A stretch of DNA of 64,000 bases. Source: UBA6821 sp044236545. Lineage in GTDB: Bacteria > Verrucomicrobiota > Verrucomicrobiia > Chthoniobacterales > UBA6821. A program made the position numbers and the translations under genes. The stretch is taken from positions 10,213-74,212 of the forward strand of contig JBIIGI010000002.1 of the NCBI GenBank assembly GCA_044236545.1, read 5' to 3'. This document shows, one piece after another, positions 51,546 to 60,720 of the stretch (positions are counted from its first letter, which is position 1; the number at the start of each line of letters is the position of its first letter). The notes under the pieces were generated by a model. That model had not been told where the DNA came from. It searched no databases and saw only the letters and a program-made list of their open reading frames with translations.

Positions 51546-52235
51546 ATGCGATCGCTGTTCACGTCCGTTAGCATTGTTCCGGGAGAGCTTTCCCGGGATG
51601 AGATCCTCGTCATTGCGGGTGATCTCGCGTCGCTTGAGGGGATTCCCCTGAGCCATGCAGAGAGCCGCCGGGCGCAGTCGATGACCTCCGTCGAGGCACG
51701 CCTTCGCTTCACGGCCGCACGTCGTATCCTGCGGTCCGTGATATCATCATGGATCGGAGTGTCCCCGTTGGATTTGGAAATTGTTCCCGATGAAAACGGG
51801 AAGCCCCGGCTTGAGCCCGCCGAGGACGTGCATTTCAGCATCTCCCATACCTCGGATTGTATCGCTGTGGCATTCTCCCGATCCGCCGTGGGTCTCGATC
51901 TCGAACGCATGCGGCAGGTGGACGCCATGGCCCTGGCATCGCGCTTCTTTTCCCCGGAGGAGGCCCTGGCTGTTCGGGAATCAGGGGAGATCGACCTCTT
52001 CTTCAAACTCTGGACCTGCAGGGAGGCCGCCATCAAGGCCGACGGGCGGGGATTGTCAAATCTGATGGATTCCACTCGCGTTCTTGCGGGAAAGGACGCG
52101 GATGATGCGGGGGTGGAGATCCTGATCGGCTCCGACCGATGGCAAGGCATGCATTGGATGATGGACGAGCACTGCCATGGGGCGCTCGCCTTCCGGGAGG
52201 AGCCTTCCCAAATAAGCTGGTGTGATATCCGTTAG
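51546..52235 (+). CDS. 4'-phosphopantetheinyl transferase (Sfp type)
   Basis: A 229-residue transferase with the Sfp motifs FSISHTSDCIAVAFS, VGLDLERMRQV (metal-binding Asp and Glu) and FFKLWTCREAAIKADGRGL. It activates acyl or peptidyl carrier proteins by adding phosphopantetheine. Full-length Sfp type rather than the 120-residue AcpS type suggests a secondary or fatty-acid/polyketide carrier, though none is in the window. The helicase gene follows 19 bases later. Confidence 0.9.
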   Translation: MRSLFTSVSIVPGELSRDEILVIAGDLASLEGIPLSHAESRRAQSMTSVEARLRFTAARRILRSVISSWIGVSPLDLEIVPDENGKPRLEPAEDVHFSISHTSDCIAVAFSRSAVGLDLERMRQVDAMALASRFFSPEEALAVRESGEIDLFFKLWTCREAAIKADGRGLSNLMDSTRVLAGKDADDAGVEILIGSDRWQGMHWMMDEHCHGALAFREEPSQISWCDIR

Positions 52236-52254
52236 TCGGTCATTCTGAACTTTC

Positions 52255-53478
52255 ATGTCATTTCAGGATCTAGGACTAGAGGAAGCCGTTGTCCACGGCG
52301 CGCAGAGGATGGGTTATGTGGAGCCGTCGCCGATTCAGGCGCAGGCGATTCCCATTGCCATGAATGGGGGGGATCTCATCGCCTCCGCCCAGACCGGCAC
52401 GGGAAAGACCGCCGCCTTCGGCCTTCCGATCCTCAGCCGCCTCAAGAGAGCCAATGGCAAGACCCGCTGCCTCATCCTGGAGCCGACCCGTGAACTGGCG
52501 CTCCAAGTGGAGGAGGCTTTCAAGGAGTTTTCCGCATTCACCGACCTGAACACCGTCGTCATCTTCGGCGGAGTCGGTTATGGCGCCCAGCGCGAGGCCC
52601 TTGCCAAGGGAGCCGACATCATCGTCGCCACGCCGGGGCGCCTGCTCGATTTCATGCAGCAGGGCGAGATCAGCTTCGCCGACCTCGAGATTCTTGTCCT
52701 CGACGAGGTCGACCGGATGCTCGACATGGGATTCCTTCCCGATGTCCGCCGCATCGTGGAGAAGTGCCCCAAGGAGAGGCAGACCCTCTTCTTCTCGGCA
52801 ACCATTCCCGAGGAGATCGAGCGCCTCTCCTCCTGGTGCCTGCGCAACCCCGGAAAGATCTCCATCGGTGCCCGTCGTTCGGCCGCCGAGACGGTGAAGC
52901 ACGCGTTCTATCCCGTGGCTGTGGCCCAGAAGTTCGACCTGCTCAAGGCGATGCTCGACCGCACCGAATATCACAGCGTCATCATCTTCTGCCGGACCAA
53001 GGACGGTGCCGACCGCATCGCGCGCCAACTTGAGAACGAAAAGCACAAGGTGGCCGTGATGCATTCCAACCGCTCCCAGCAGGAACGTGTCGATGCGCTC
53101 GAAGGATTCAAGACGGGGCGCTACGAGGTGATGATCGCCACCGACATCGCCGCCCGCGGCATCGATATCGCCGGCGTCAGCCATGTCATCAACTACGACG
53201 TGCCCCAGCATCCGGAGGATTACGTCCACCGCATCGGCCGTACCGGTAGGGCGCAGAGTGAGGGGGATGCCTTCACGATCATGACCGCCGAGGAACTTCC
53301 CCATGTGAAGGCCATCGAGTCCTTCATCGCCCAGAAGGTTCCCCGTGAAAAGCTGGAGAACTTTCCTTACCTCTTCACCATGCTGTTCCAGGAGGATGAG
53401 GCCGCCAAGGTCCTCAAGAATCTCCGCGGTGCCCGCACGCTCAAGGGCTATAGCTACGGCGCGCGCAGGAAAAGATAG
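52255..53478 (+). CDS. DEAD-box RNA helicase (RhlE/DeaD-like)
   Basis: A 407-residue DEAD-box ATPase with all motifs in order: Q motif (YVEPSPIQAQAIPIA), motif I AQTGTGKT, Ia EPTRELALQ, II in the form LDEVD (the usual Asp-Glu-Ala-Asp reads Asp-Glu-Val-Asp), III SAT, and VI HRIGRTGRA. It unwinds RNA in ribosome assembly or mRNA decay. The short C-terminus argues for an RhlE-like rather than DeaD-like protein. Confidence 0.93.
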   Translation: MSFQDLGLEEAVVHGAQRMGYVEPSPIQAQAIPIAMNGGDLIASAQTGTGKTAAFGLPILSRLKRANGKTRCLILEPTRELALQVEEAFKEFSAFTDLNTVVIFGGVGYGAQREALAKGADIIVATPGRLLDFMQQGEISFADLEILVLDEVDRMLDMGFLPDVRRIVEKCPKERQTLFFSATIPEEIERLSSWCLRNPGKISIGARRSAAETVKHAFYPVAVAQKFDLLKAMLDRTEYHSVIIFCRTKDGADRIARQLENEKHKVAVMHSNRSQQERVDALEGFKTGRYEVMIATDIAARGIDIAGVSHVINYDVPQHPEDYVHRIGRTGRAQSEGDAFTIMTAEELPHVKAIESFIAQKVPREKLENFPYLFTMLFQEDEAAKVLKNLRGARTLKGYSYGARRKR

Positions 53479-53533
53479 GAGAGATCCGGAGGCTGCGGTA
53501 ATCCCTCCCACTCCGCGATGGATCGCTGGCTAT

Positions 53534-54877
53534 CTAAGTGAGAGGTGTTCCCCGTTGATCGTTTGGAACGAATTCCTGACCGCACACCTCAAGGATCGCC
53601 TTTTCCAGCGCCTCGATGGCAAGGTCGATCTGCTCCGTCGTGATGCAGAGGGGAGGCATGAGGACAAGGGTGTCACGGACGGGGCGGGTCAGGAGTCCGT
53701 GCTTTCTCGCCGCCTTGCAGATCATGGCTCCGGTCTGATGTTGCCATGGGAAGGGAGTGAGTGAGCGAGGATCCTTCATGACCTCGATGCCGGCGATGAA
53801 GCCGCACTGCCGGATCCCGGCCACCCAAGGGATGGAGCGCAGGCTTTTCAGGCGGTTTTCAAGATGGGCAATCTTGGGCTGGAGTCGTTCCAGCGTTTTC
53901 TCCTCTTCAAAGAGGGAGAGGTTGGCCAGTGCGGCGGCGCAGGCCGGGGGGTTGGCCGTGTAGCTGTGCCCGTATTGGAAGGTTTTCTGTTCCTCATGGG
54001 TGCCGAGAAAAGCGCTGTAGATTTCCTCCGTGATCAGCGTCGCGGCAAGGGGAAGGACGCCGCCGGTCAACCCCTTGGCACAACAGAGCAGATCGGGAAC
54101 AACCTCCTCACGCTGGCAGGCGAACATGGTGCCCGTCCGGCCGAATGCGGTCATGACTTCATCGAGGATCAGCAGCGTCCCGGTCCGATTGCAGTACGAG
54201 CGGAGTTCCCGGAGCATTCCCTGGGGCCATGGCTGCATGCCGGCCACTCCCTGGATGATCGGCTCAATGACGACGGCGGCCAGTTCCTGTGGACGGGAGA
54301 AGGCGCAGAGCTCCTCCATATCTGCAAAGCGCTCGACGGGAAAGTGCATGCCCGCGAAGCGGTCAAAGAACGAGGCGATGCCGCCGAGGCTCGAGGCACC
54401 CGCGGTATCGCCATGGTAGGCGTTGGAGAAACTTGCGAAGCGCCGTCGGAGGGGATTTCCGCGCTGCTGCCAGTACTGGATCGACATCTTGAGGGCGGCT
54501 TCGACGGCGGTGGATCCGTTGTCGGAGAAGAAGACGCGGGGAAGGGGGGAGCCGGGAAAAAGCCCCGAAAGCCGGACAGCCAAGCGGATGGCCGCGGGAT
54601 GGGTGGTGCCCAGGAAGGAAGTGTGGTCGAGCGTGGCAAGCTGACGGGCGACGGCCTCGATGATTCGCGGGTGGGAGTGCCCGTGGATATTGGTCCAGAT
54701 TGAGCTGTTTCCGTCGATGTAGCTGCGTCCGCGGCTGTCGGTAAGGAGCGCGCCGGTTCCCGAGACGATGACGAGTGGTTCCTCCGAGCACCACTCCCGC
54801 TGCTGGGTGAAGGGATGCCAGAGGTGGCTGAAATCCGCGGCGGCCAGTTCCTCGGTCTCCCTGCCGGCGGCGCTCAT
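53534..54877 (-). CDS. bioA: Adenosylmethionine-8-amino-7-oxononanoate aminotransferase
   Basis: A 447-residue class III PLP aminotransferase with FSDNGSTAVEAALKMS (PLP phosphate loop), SFSNAYHGDTAGASSLGG, LILDEVMTAFGRTGTMFACQ and the catalytic Lys in CCAKGLTGG. Close similarity to BioA indicates the conversion of KAPA to DAPA in biotin synthesis. No other bio genes are nearby. Its start overlaps an 88-residue gene by 4 bases. Confidence 0.9.
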   Translation of the reverse strand: MSAAGRETEELAAADFSHLWHPFTQQREWCSEEPLVIVSGTGALLTDSRGRSYIDGNSSIWTNIHGHSHPRIIEAVARQLATLDHTSFLGTTHPAAIRLAVRLSGLFPGSPLPRVFFSDNGSTAVEAALKMSIQYWQQRGNPLRRRFASFSNAYHGDTAGASSLGGIASFFDRFAGMHFPVERFADMEELCAFSRPQELAAVVIEPIIQGVAGMQPWPQGMLRELRSYCNRTGTLLILDEVMTAFGRTGTMFACQREEVVPDLLCCAKGLTGGVLPLAATLITEEIYSAFLGTHEEQKTFQYGHSYTANPPACAAALANLSLFEEEKTLERLQPKIAHLENRLKSLRSIPWVAGIRQCGFIAGIEVMKDPRSLTPFPWQHQTGAMICKAARKHGLLTRPVRDTLVLMPPLCITTEQIDLAIEALEKAILEVCGQEFVPNDQRGTPLT

Positions 54878-55140
54878 TGCGGGAGGTCGGCCAGCATCTT
54901 CCTGGCAAGCAGCAGGTCGCTGTAGGGCGTGCGTTTGCGCTGATATTTCCGCTCCAGCACCTCGATGAGCGACTGGACATCCGAAGCGTCCGGCCGGGTT
55001 TTCCTGTTGTCGAAGTAGGTCCAGATTTCGGCGTCATCCCGCTTGGTCTGGAAACGGAAGAGCCCGGCCTCTTTGATGACTCGGATCTCGCGCTTCACGC
55101 CATCCTCGTCGCGGACTTTCCATTCATGATTTCCTCTCAT
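54874..55140 (-). CDS. Small hypothetical protein coupled to bioA
   Basis: An 88-residue charged protein (MRGNHEWKVRDEDGVKREIR, later FQTKRDDAEIWTYFDN and a helical KYQRKRTPYSDLLLARKML end) with no cysteines or membrane segments. I do not recognise a family. The ATG at 55140 was chosen; an upstream in-frame start at 55224 would enter the promoter region of the next gene. Its stop overlaps the bioA start as ATGA, so it is likely to be expressed with it. Confidence 0.65.
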   Translation of the reverse strand: MRGNHEWKVRDEDGVKREIRVIKEAGLFRFQTKRDDAEIWTYFDNRKTRPDASDVQSLIEVLERKYQRKRTPYSDLLLARKMLADLPQ

Positions 55141-55214
55141 GGTCGTGTCGGGTTGTTTCTGGTTGAGGCAGAGTAGAGTGGTCGTATTCCGCCGAAGATG
55201 GTAGTTTTCCCTCC

Positions 55215-56162
55215 GTGCGCCCACTCGGGAAGATCTTTCTCTATGCCTCGGCTGTCCTGCTTGGCGGGGCTCTGGCCGCGCCGCAGGCCTGGCACCTGAT
55301 TCAGGCGCTCCCTCCCGACTTGATGGGGGGGCTGATCGGGGAGGTTCAGAGGATGCCCTTCCATCGCTACCTCACGCGCAGTCTGCAGGTTGCGGCGATC
55401 CTTCTTCTCTTGCCGCTGTTGCGTTCGTTGAGGATCCGCTCGCTCTCCGAGTTTGGTCTCCACCGCAACGACCACGCCTTGCGGGATCTGGCGACCGGTG
55501 TGTCCGCCGGTCTCCTTTGCGCGCTCCTGCTCCAGTCGGTGCTTCTCCTGACGGGCGCCTTCGGATTGAGCGCGGTCTGGTCACCCTCCGTGCTGCCCAG
55601 AATCCTGATGACGGCCGTGGCCGTGGCGGTGATCGAGGAATTCCTTTTCCGCGGTGTCCTGCTCGGATTTTTCCGCCGGATCATGACACCCGCCGCCGCT
55701 CTCCTCTTCTCCTCGCTTTTCTTCGCCGGTGTTCATTTCCTGAATCTCCCCGCTCACGGGGCGACGGCCATGCCACCCTGCTGGTGGAGCGGTCTGGCGA
55801 TGTTGGGGGCCGTTGGAAGCACGCTCCCCGCATGGTCACTGACGGGTTGGGCGTTCGCCACGCTTTTTGCAGCGGGGATCCTGCTCGGTTGGCTCACGAT
55901 CCGGACCGGATCGCTCTGGGCTCCCGTCGGTCTTCATGGAAGCTGGGTCTTCGGCCAGCAACTCTTCAACAGCGCGGCCCGCTTCCAGGCATCCTCCCCG
56001 GAAGCAATGCTCCCGCTGGCCGGGCCCTCCCAGTGTCATGGAGCTGTCCCCGTGGGGGTGGCGCCGCTCCTCTCCCTTCTGTGCGCCGCCGTTCTGGCGG
56101 TTCTTTTGCTGCGCCGGCGTCCCCGACCGGCTCAGCATGGGATCATCCGCCACGGTGGTTGA
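55215..56162 (+). CDS. CPBP-family intramembrane metalloprotease/CAAX protease-like
   Basis: A 315-residue membrane protein with about seven hydrophobic segments. The CPBP motif is visible as VIEEFLFRGVLLGFFRR (Glu-Glu and Arg), and a second motif as FFAGVHFLNLP (His). Family members cleave prenylated or other membrane proteins, or act in bacteriocin immunity. The start codon is GTG at 55215. It overlaps comF by 26 bases. Confidence 0.82.
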   Translation: MRPLGKIFLYASAVLLGGALAAPQAWHLIQALPPDLMGGLIGEVQRMPFHRYLTRSLQVAAILLLLPLLRSLRIRSLSEFGLHRNDHALRDLATGVSAGLLCALLLQSVLLLTGAFGLSAVWSPSVLPRILMTAVAVAVIEEFLFRGVLLGFFRRIMTPAAALLFSSLFFAGVHFLNLPAHGATAMPPCWWSGLAMLGAVGSTLPAWSLTGWAFATLFAAGILLGWLTIRTGSLWAPVGLHGSWVFGQQLFNSAARFQASSPEAMLPLAGPSQCHGAVPVGVAPLLSLLCAAVLAVLLLRRRPRPAQHGIIRHGG

Positions 56163-56904
56163 TTTTTCCGAAATCTTTTTGCAAGGGATCGGGGCTCTTC
56201 GCACCCTTTTCTATCCTTCCCACTGCGGAGCGTGCGGCTGCCGCCTCGAGGACGAGGGGAAGGATGGGGATGAAAGGAACCATGGAAAGTTGCTCTGCGG
56301 GGCGTGCCGGGAACTGATTGTTGAGCCATCGGAATTCGTCTGCCCGGTCTGCTCCCATCCGATGTCCGGGCTCTTTCTCTGCCCGAACTGCGAGGATCGG
56401 CAATGGCATCTCTCGGTGATCGTGGCCGGTTGCCGTTATGAGGGGTTGGTCCGTGATCTGATCCACCGGTTCAAGTACGGGCGCGACCAGAGCCTGGTGC
56501 CATTGCTCGCTCTCCTGATGGCGCGCGCGCTCGGGGATCCCAGGATTTCCGGTAAAACATTCGACGCCGTGGTGGCGGTTCCTCTCCACCCCCTTCGCGA
56601 GAGGGAGAGGGAGTTCAACCAAGCCTCGCTGCTGGCGGTGGAGATGGGAAAACGTCTTGGGATTCCGGTGATCACCCCGCTCTCAAGAACCCGCGCCACG
56701 GCACCCCAGGCCCGTTTCGACCGGGTAGAGCGGCTTGAAAACATGAAGGATGTCTTTGTCCTTCGTGGAAAGATTCCCCGGGAATCTACCCTTCTGCTGG
56801 TGGATGATGTCGCCACGACGGGGGCAACCCTCGATGCCTGTGCCGCCCTGCTGATGGAAGCCGGGGCCGCAGAGGTCTGCGCCGTGACGATCGCAAGGGG
56901 ATGA
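56137..56904 (+). CDS. ComF-family phosphoribosyltransferase-like protein
   Basis: A 255-residue protein with the ComF N-terminal zinc-finger pattern (CGACGCRL..., CGACREL..., CPVCSHPM..., CPNC), then the phosphoribosyltransferase fold ending VDDVATTGATLDACAALLMEAGA (the PRPP loop). ComF supports DNA uptake and recombination in other bacteria. The ATG at 56137 overlaps the CPBP gene. Eight cysteines in four pairs are present, as in the family. Confidence 0.88.
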   Translation: MGSSATVVDFSEIFLQGIGALRTLFYPSHCGACGCRLEDEGKDGDERNHGKLLCGACRELIVEPSEFVCPVCSHPMSGLFLCPNCEDRQWHLSVIVAGCRYEGLVRDLIHRFKYGRDQSLVPLLALLMARALGDPRISGKTFDAVVAVPLHPLREREREFNQASLLAVEMGKRLGIPVITPLSRTRATAPQARFDRVERLENMKDVFVLRGKIPRESTLLLVDDVATTGATLDACAALLMEAGAAEVCAVTIARG

Positions 56905-57266
56905 GAGCCCTGCGGGGTTCGGACTTCCTCCCCGTGGAGGGTCTCATACCATCTCCACTCTTATTCTCGTTGCATCAGCTGGTTCTTTCGGCGATGGGCG
57001 TTGTTGTTATCCCTCGGGTTATCTTCAGATAGCCCTCGGTCTTTTGACTCGCTAGCTCCAAGCTCGGCTCGCCCTATCGGGTCCCGCCATTGCGGGATCT
57101 ATCCAGGCCTTTCCCAAGGCCCTGTATTGCCTCGCCATCCCCGATGGCCTCGCCCTGAAGGGCTGTGCGTCGCACAGGCTTCATCGTGCCTCCCGGCACT
57201 CGATGTCGCCTAGCCCATCACCAAAATCCCTTCGCCGATTCCACCAGACTAATCGCGTGAATGGTC
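56905..57266. repeat. Non-coding region packed with consecutive hairpins (element B)
   Basis: The 362-base convergent gap between comF and gspD has no credible gene. It holds at least seven hairpins in a row: 56927-56940, 57016-57035 (8-9 pairs), 57082-57097 (6 pairs, loop CATT), 57106-57121 (GGCCTT, TCCC, AAGGCC), 57134-57148 (6 pairs, loop CCC), 57163-57177 (6 pairs) and 57182-57205 (9 pairs with a 2-base bulge, loop TCCC). GATGGGC (56993-56999) pairs with GCCCATC (57213-57219), and TCGGCGA (56988-56994) with TCGCCGA (57232-57238), closing the set. Read on the minus strand most tight loops are GGGA, a GNRA tetraloop. It shares hairpin types with the 30.8-kb region. Confidence 0.65.
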
Positions 57267-59525
57267 TCAGTAGTTGTCGATTTTCGGCGTTTGGAAAAGT
57301 TGGAATTTTTTCTTTTTAGGGCTGGGTGTCGGCGTCGGCTTGAGTTTTTGCTTCAGATCCCTTGCCTTCATTCCAAGTTCCGTCTCGGAACCCTCCTGGA
57401 TGCTTGCCCTTTCCATGCTCTCGTTGGTGTCGACCACGATGGGCTGGATCATGACGACCAGTTCGCTCCGCTTTCTGGTCTTGTTGCTCCGGCCACCGAG
57501 CAAGGGACCGAGAACAGGAATCCGGTTAATGTATGGCACGCCGGCATCATCGGTCGTCTTGTCATCCGTGATGAGCCCACCCAGGACGATCGTGGAGCCG
57601 TTCGGGACTCGGACCGTGGTGGTCAGTTCCTGGGTCAGGATGTTCGGAACCTCGTTGCCGCCCACGTTGACTTTCGTACCGACCTTGTCATTGCGCTGGG
57701 CGATGACCAGGTTGACCTCCTTGTCGGAGTTGATCAGCGGGATGACCTCCAGCTTGAGGACGACCGGTTGGTACTGGATGTTGGCCTGGATGGATGAGGC
57801 ACCGGGCGCGGTTCCGGGAGTCACGCTGGTCAGCGACGAAACGGGAACTGGGATGTTTTCGCCCGAGAAGATCGAGGCCTTCTTGTTGTTGCTGGTGTAG
57901 ACGACCGGACGCGAGAGGACCCGGAACCTACCCGTGGTCTCGAGGAAGTGGGCGTAGGTGTTGATGCCCTGGGCGATGGTGCCGAAGACGGTGAGACCGG
58001 TCAGTGAAGAGGGGAAAGCGCTGATGGCGTTGGTGATCCCCGAGGTGATGAAGTTGGTCAGGGCGCCGGCAAAGGGGGCGGTCACGGCGCCGGCAATGAG
58101 GTTGTTGGTGCCGCTGGTGTTGATCTTGGCAAACCAGTTGGCTCCGTAGTCCATTCCCTCCTCCAGTCGGAGTTGGCCGATGACGGCGGCCAGATAGACC
58201 TGCTTCGGTCTCTGGTCCAGAAGGTCGATGATCTGTTTAGCCTTGGCCTTGCTCTCAGGGGGGCCGTAGACGATGACGCTGTTGGCGCTGGCATCCGCGA
58301 TGATGCTGGTCGAGCCGATGGTGGCCGATTGGGGGGCGCTCTGTCGCGCCACCTCCGCCAGGCGGTCGGGTGTGTTGGCTACCGCGCTACTGGATCCACC
58401 CGTGCCCCCCGTTCCACCCATCCCTCCTTGGTTCTGGCTTTGCGGAGTGGGCTGGGCCTGGGAGCCGCCCACGGCCGCACTGGTCCGTTCCGTGTCATCC
58501 TTGCCCCGAAGCATGTCGACGAGCACGGGGAAGAGGTCGGTCACCGAAAGGTAGTTGAGAGGGCGCACCAGCGGTTGGTCCGAGGTGACGGCCTGGTCGA
58601 GTTTATTGATGAGATCCCGCAGGTATTTGTAATTTTCCGCCTTCACGACAATCAGGATCCTGTTGGTTCTTTTGTCGGCGATGAATTGGGCCTTGCCGCT
58701 AAGGAGATGTGCCTCGCCGCCCGTCGCGACAACGGCTCCCTGGGCTCCCTGCGGCGGCTGTCCCCCCGTGGAAGACCCGCCGCCGAACAACTGGTTGAGG
58801 GTCTCGACGACCTTTTCCGCGGCGGCCCGCTGTAGAGGGACGAACTCCGTGATGATCTGGCTCGGTTCGCGGTCGACCACATCCAGCAGGGCAAGAGCCT
58901 TGCGGATGACGGGTGTCTTGTCGGTGATGACGATCGCGGAGGTGTTCGGAACGGCCACGAGCGAACCGTAAGCATTCAATTGGATCACGCCTTGGATGAT
59001 TCCGACGGCCTCGGCGGGCGATAGATAACGGAGCGTCTGGTAAAAGCTCACCAGTTTGTCCCCCTCACGCGGGAGTTGCGATTCTTCCTGGTAGAGGGGG
59101 AGGCCCTCCGAACGGGGAGGGCGGCTGGGCCCGAGGATCTTCACGGTCTTTTCATCCACGGGCACCAGGGTGTAGCCGTTGAGCAGTAGTGAGCTTTCGA
59201 GCATGGAGACGGCCTCGCTCTGCGGGAGCGGATCGGAGACCATGATAGAAAGTTCCGGCCCCGCGAGGTTGGAATCGCGGATGATTCGCTTTCCCGTGAG
59301 TTTCTCGTAGACGGTGAGAACCTCGGCAACCGAGGTGTGGGGAAACTGGATGGAGACCATCTCCTCGGGGGCCGGGGAGGCCTGGCGGGTGGGGGGATTC
59401 CTTTCCACGGGGGTTACCGGTGATTCGGGGCTCGGGAGCGGTTGAGCGGTGAGCGGAGAGGTGAAGAGTATCACCGCCGCAGCCAGCATGAGGAGGAGGG
59501 GCGAAATTGCGGTTGAAGGGGTCAT
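57267..59525 (-). CDS. gspD: Type II secretion system secretin GspD
   Basis: A 752-residue outer-membrane secretin with a signal peptide (about 1-27), N-domains (SVAEVLTVYEKLTGKRIIRD, then three N1-N3-like repeats), and the C-terminal secretin domain with VPNGSTIVLGGLI and VPYINRIPVLGPLLGGRS. A Ser/Gly/Gln-rich linker (about 355-385) and a basic Pro/Lys C-terminal tail are present. It forms the ring through which folded proteins leave the periplasm. It overlaps the gspC-like gene by 4 bases. Confidence 0.95.
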   Translation of the reverse strand: MTPSTAISPLLLMLAAAVILFTSPLTAQPLPSPESPVTPVERNPPTRQASPAPEEMVSIQFPHTSVAEVLTVYEKLTGKRIIRDSNLAGPELSIMVSDPLPQSEAVSMLESSLLLNGYTLVPVDEKTVKILGPSRPPRSEGLPLYQEESQLPREGDKLVSFYQTLRYLSPAEAVGIIQGVIQLNAYGSLVAVPNTSAIVITDKTPVIRKALALLDVVDREPSQIITEFVPLQRAAAEKVVETLNQLFGGGSSTGGQPPQGAQGAVVATGGEAHLLSGKAQFIADKRTNRILIVVKAENYKYLRDLINKLDQAVTSDQPLVRPLNYLSVTDLFPVLVDMLRGKDDTERTSAAVGGSQAQPTPQSQNQGGMGGTGGTGGSSSAVANTPDRLAEVARQSAPQSATIGSTSIIADASANSVIVYGPPESKAKAKQIIDLLDQRPKQVYLAAVIGQLRLEEGMDYGANWFAKINTSGTNNLIAGAVTAPFAGALTNFITSGITNAISAFPSSLTGLTVFGTIAQGINTYAHFLETTGRFRVLSRPVVYTSNNKKASIFSGENIPVPVSSLTSVTPGTAPGASSIQANIQYQPVVLKLEVIPLINSDKEVNLVIAQRNDKVGTKVNVGGNEVPNILTQELTTTVRVPNGSTIVLGGLITDDKTTDDAGVPYINRIPVLGPLLGGRSNKTRKRSELVVMIQPIVVDTNESMERASIQEGSETELGMKARDLKQKLKPTPTPSPKKKKFQLFQTPKIDNY

Positions 59526-60163
59526 GGTGAGGCTGGTTGGGCTTGTGGAGGGGTGACGATGGGTCGCCGGATGATCCGGCGTGTCGGCGGAGTATTGGAG
59601 GGCTGTTGGGGTAGCTTTGGAAGGGGGGGGAGCCGGACGCCGGCGGATCCTCCCTGCGGGGAGGGTGTGCCGGCGGGTGCCTGGACCATTGGTTGGGCGG
59701 CCTGCTGCGGTGTGGCGTCAAGATAGCCGATGGAACCGATCTCGCCTCCCACCTGAATAGACGCCTTTGTCTTGGCCGCATCCCCTTCCCTGAGGATCGA
59801 GAGAAGGGCCATGTTCTTGGAATTCGGCTTGTGGCCCAGAAGTTCGCGGCTCTGGTCGGTGCGGTCGAAGACAAAGACCTGCTCTTCCCCTCCGATGGTG
59901 ATGATTCCGGTCAGGGCATACCGTTCGGACAGCGGCGAACTCTCCTCGGCGGTCGGCAAGCTGAAGGGAGAGTGTTTCAGCAGGGACTGGAAATCGGTCA
60001 GTTGACGCTCTTTCTCCCAAGGAGCGGATTCGGATGATTTGGAAGAGGCCGTGGAGTTGTCAGTCAGGGAGAAGACAGCGAAGGCAAGAAGGATGGAGAG
60101 ACGCCTGGCCTGGAGGCTTAGGGAACCGCGGTTCCTTAGTGCGTTGGGATTGGCGCGCTTCAT
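59522..60163 (-). CDS. GspC-like inner-membrane clamp protein of the type II system
   Basis: A 213-residue protein with a possible N-terminal membrane segment (LSILLAFAVFSLTDN) and a central beta-rich region (LTGIITIGGEEQVFVFDRTD, about 84-103) of the kind found in GspC homology-region domains. The rest is Pro/Gln-rich. Position between gspM-like and gspD genes, with 4-base overlaps on both sides, is the main reason for this call; sequence alone is weak. An extended GGAACC/GGTTCC palindrome lies inside its 5' end. Confidence 0.55.
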   Translation of the reverse strand: MKRANPNALRNRGSLSLQARRLSILLAFAVFSLTDNSTASSKSSESAPWEKERQLTDFQSLLKHSPFSLPTAEESSPLSERYALTGIITIGGEEQVFVFDRTDQSRELLGHKPNSKNMALLSILREGDAAKTKASIQVGGEIGSIGYLDATPQQAAQPMVQAPAGTPSPQGGSAGVRLPPLPKLPQQPSNTPPTRRIIRRPIVTPPQAQPASP

Positions 60164-60720
60164 GGAGCGGTGGGTTCCTGCGAGGGGATTCCGGGAGCCT
60201 TCGGTCGGAAATACTGCCGTATTTCCAGATCAGCGACCACATTGGGGGGCTGGGCATCGCTTCGCAATGTCAATTTCTCCACGGAACGCCACTCCGTGGG
60301 GGTCTGCAGGGCAAACAGAAAGCGGACGACACCGTCAAAGGGACCGGAGAGTTTCGCGGCCACGGCAACCGTTGAGCCCTGCTCGCCTTCCTGCGAAGGT
60401 AGCAGGTTCTCCTCGGTGACCTTGAGGCCCGCGCGCTCGGCCTCCTCCCGTTGAGATTTCAGCAACCGCGCACTGGCCTCCTCGGGAGCTAGTTGAGGCA
60501 TCGGATGTGATTCGATCCACTTCATTGCGGGGCGGAGCGCTGCGCCGACTTCCAGGAGACTGCGGTCCGCTGCCAGATCGTTCCTTGCGGCCACGATGGC
60601 CTGCAGTTCCCTGCTCCTCGCCTGCAGGAAGGCGCGCAATCCGAGCAGGTTCAGGGCGATGAAGAGCACCCCGCACAGGATCAGGAAGAGAGTCTTTTCA
60701 CTTTGTGCCAGTGGTCGCAT
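60160..60720 (-). CDS. GspM/PilO-like assembly protein
   Basis: A 186-residue bitopic protein: a single membrane segment near the N-terminus (FLILCGVLFIALNLLGLRAF), then a coiled-coil stretch (about 30-95) and a small alpha/beta domain. This is the architecture of GspM and PilO, partners of GspL/PilN. The ATG at 60720 was chosen over 60795, which would lie inside the upstream gene; a 23-base overlap remains. Confidence 0.65.
   Translation of the reverse strand: MRPLAQSEKTLFLILCGVLFIALNLLGLRAFLQARSRELQAIVAARNDLAADRSLLEVGAALRPAMKWIESHPMPQLAPEEASARLLKSQREEAERAGLKVTEENLLPSQEGEQGSTVAVAAKLSGPFDGVVRFLFALQTPTEWRSVEKLTLRSDAQPPNVVADLEIRQYFRPKAPGIPSQEPTAP

Noticed and set aside
57001..57213. A 70-residue protein in the plus-strand frame
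   Set aside because: Its sequence is explained by the chain of hairpins; it has no ribosome binding site or family resemblance.
56905..57266. CRISPR array
   Set aside because: Hairpins differ in sequence and spacing, with no identical repeats, uniform spacers or cas genes.
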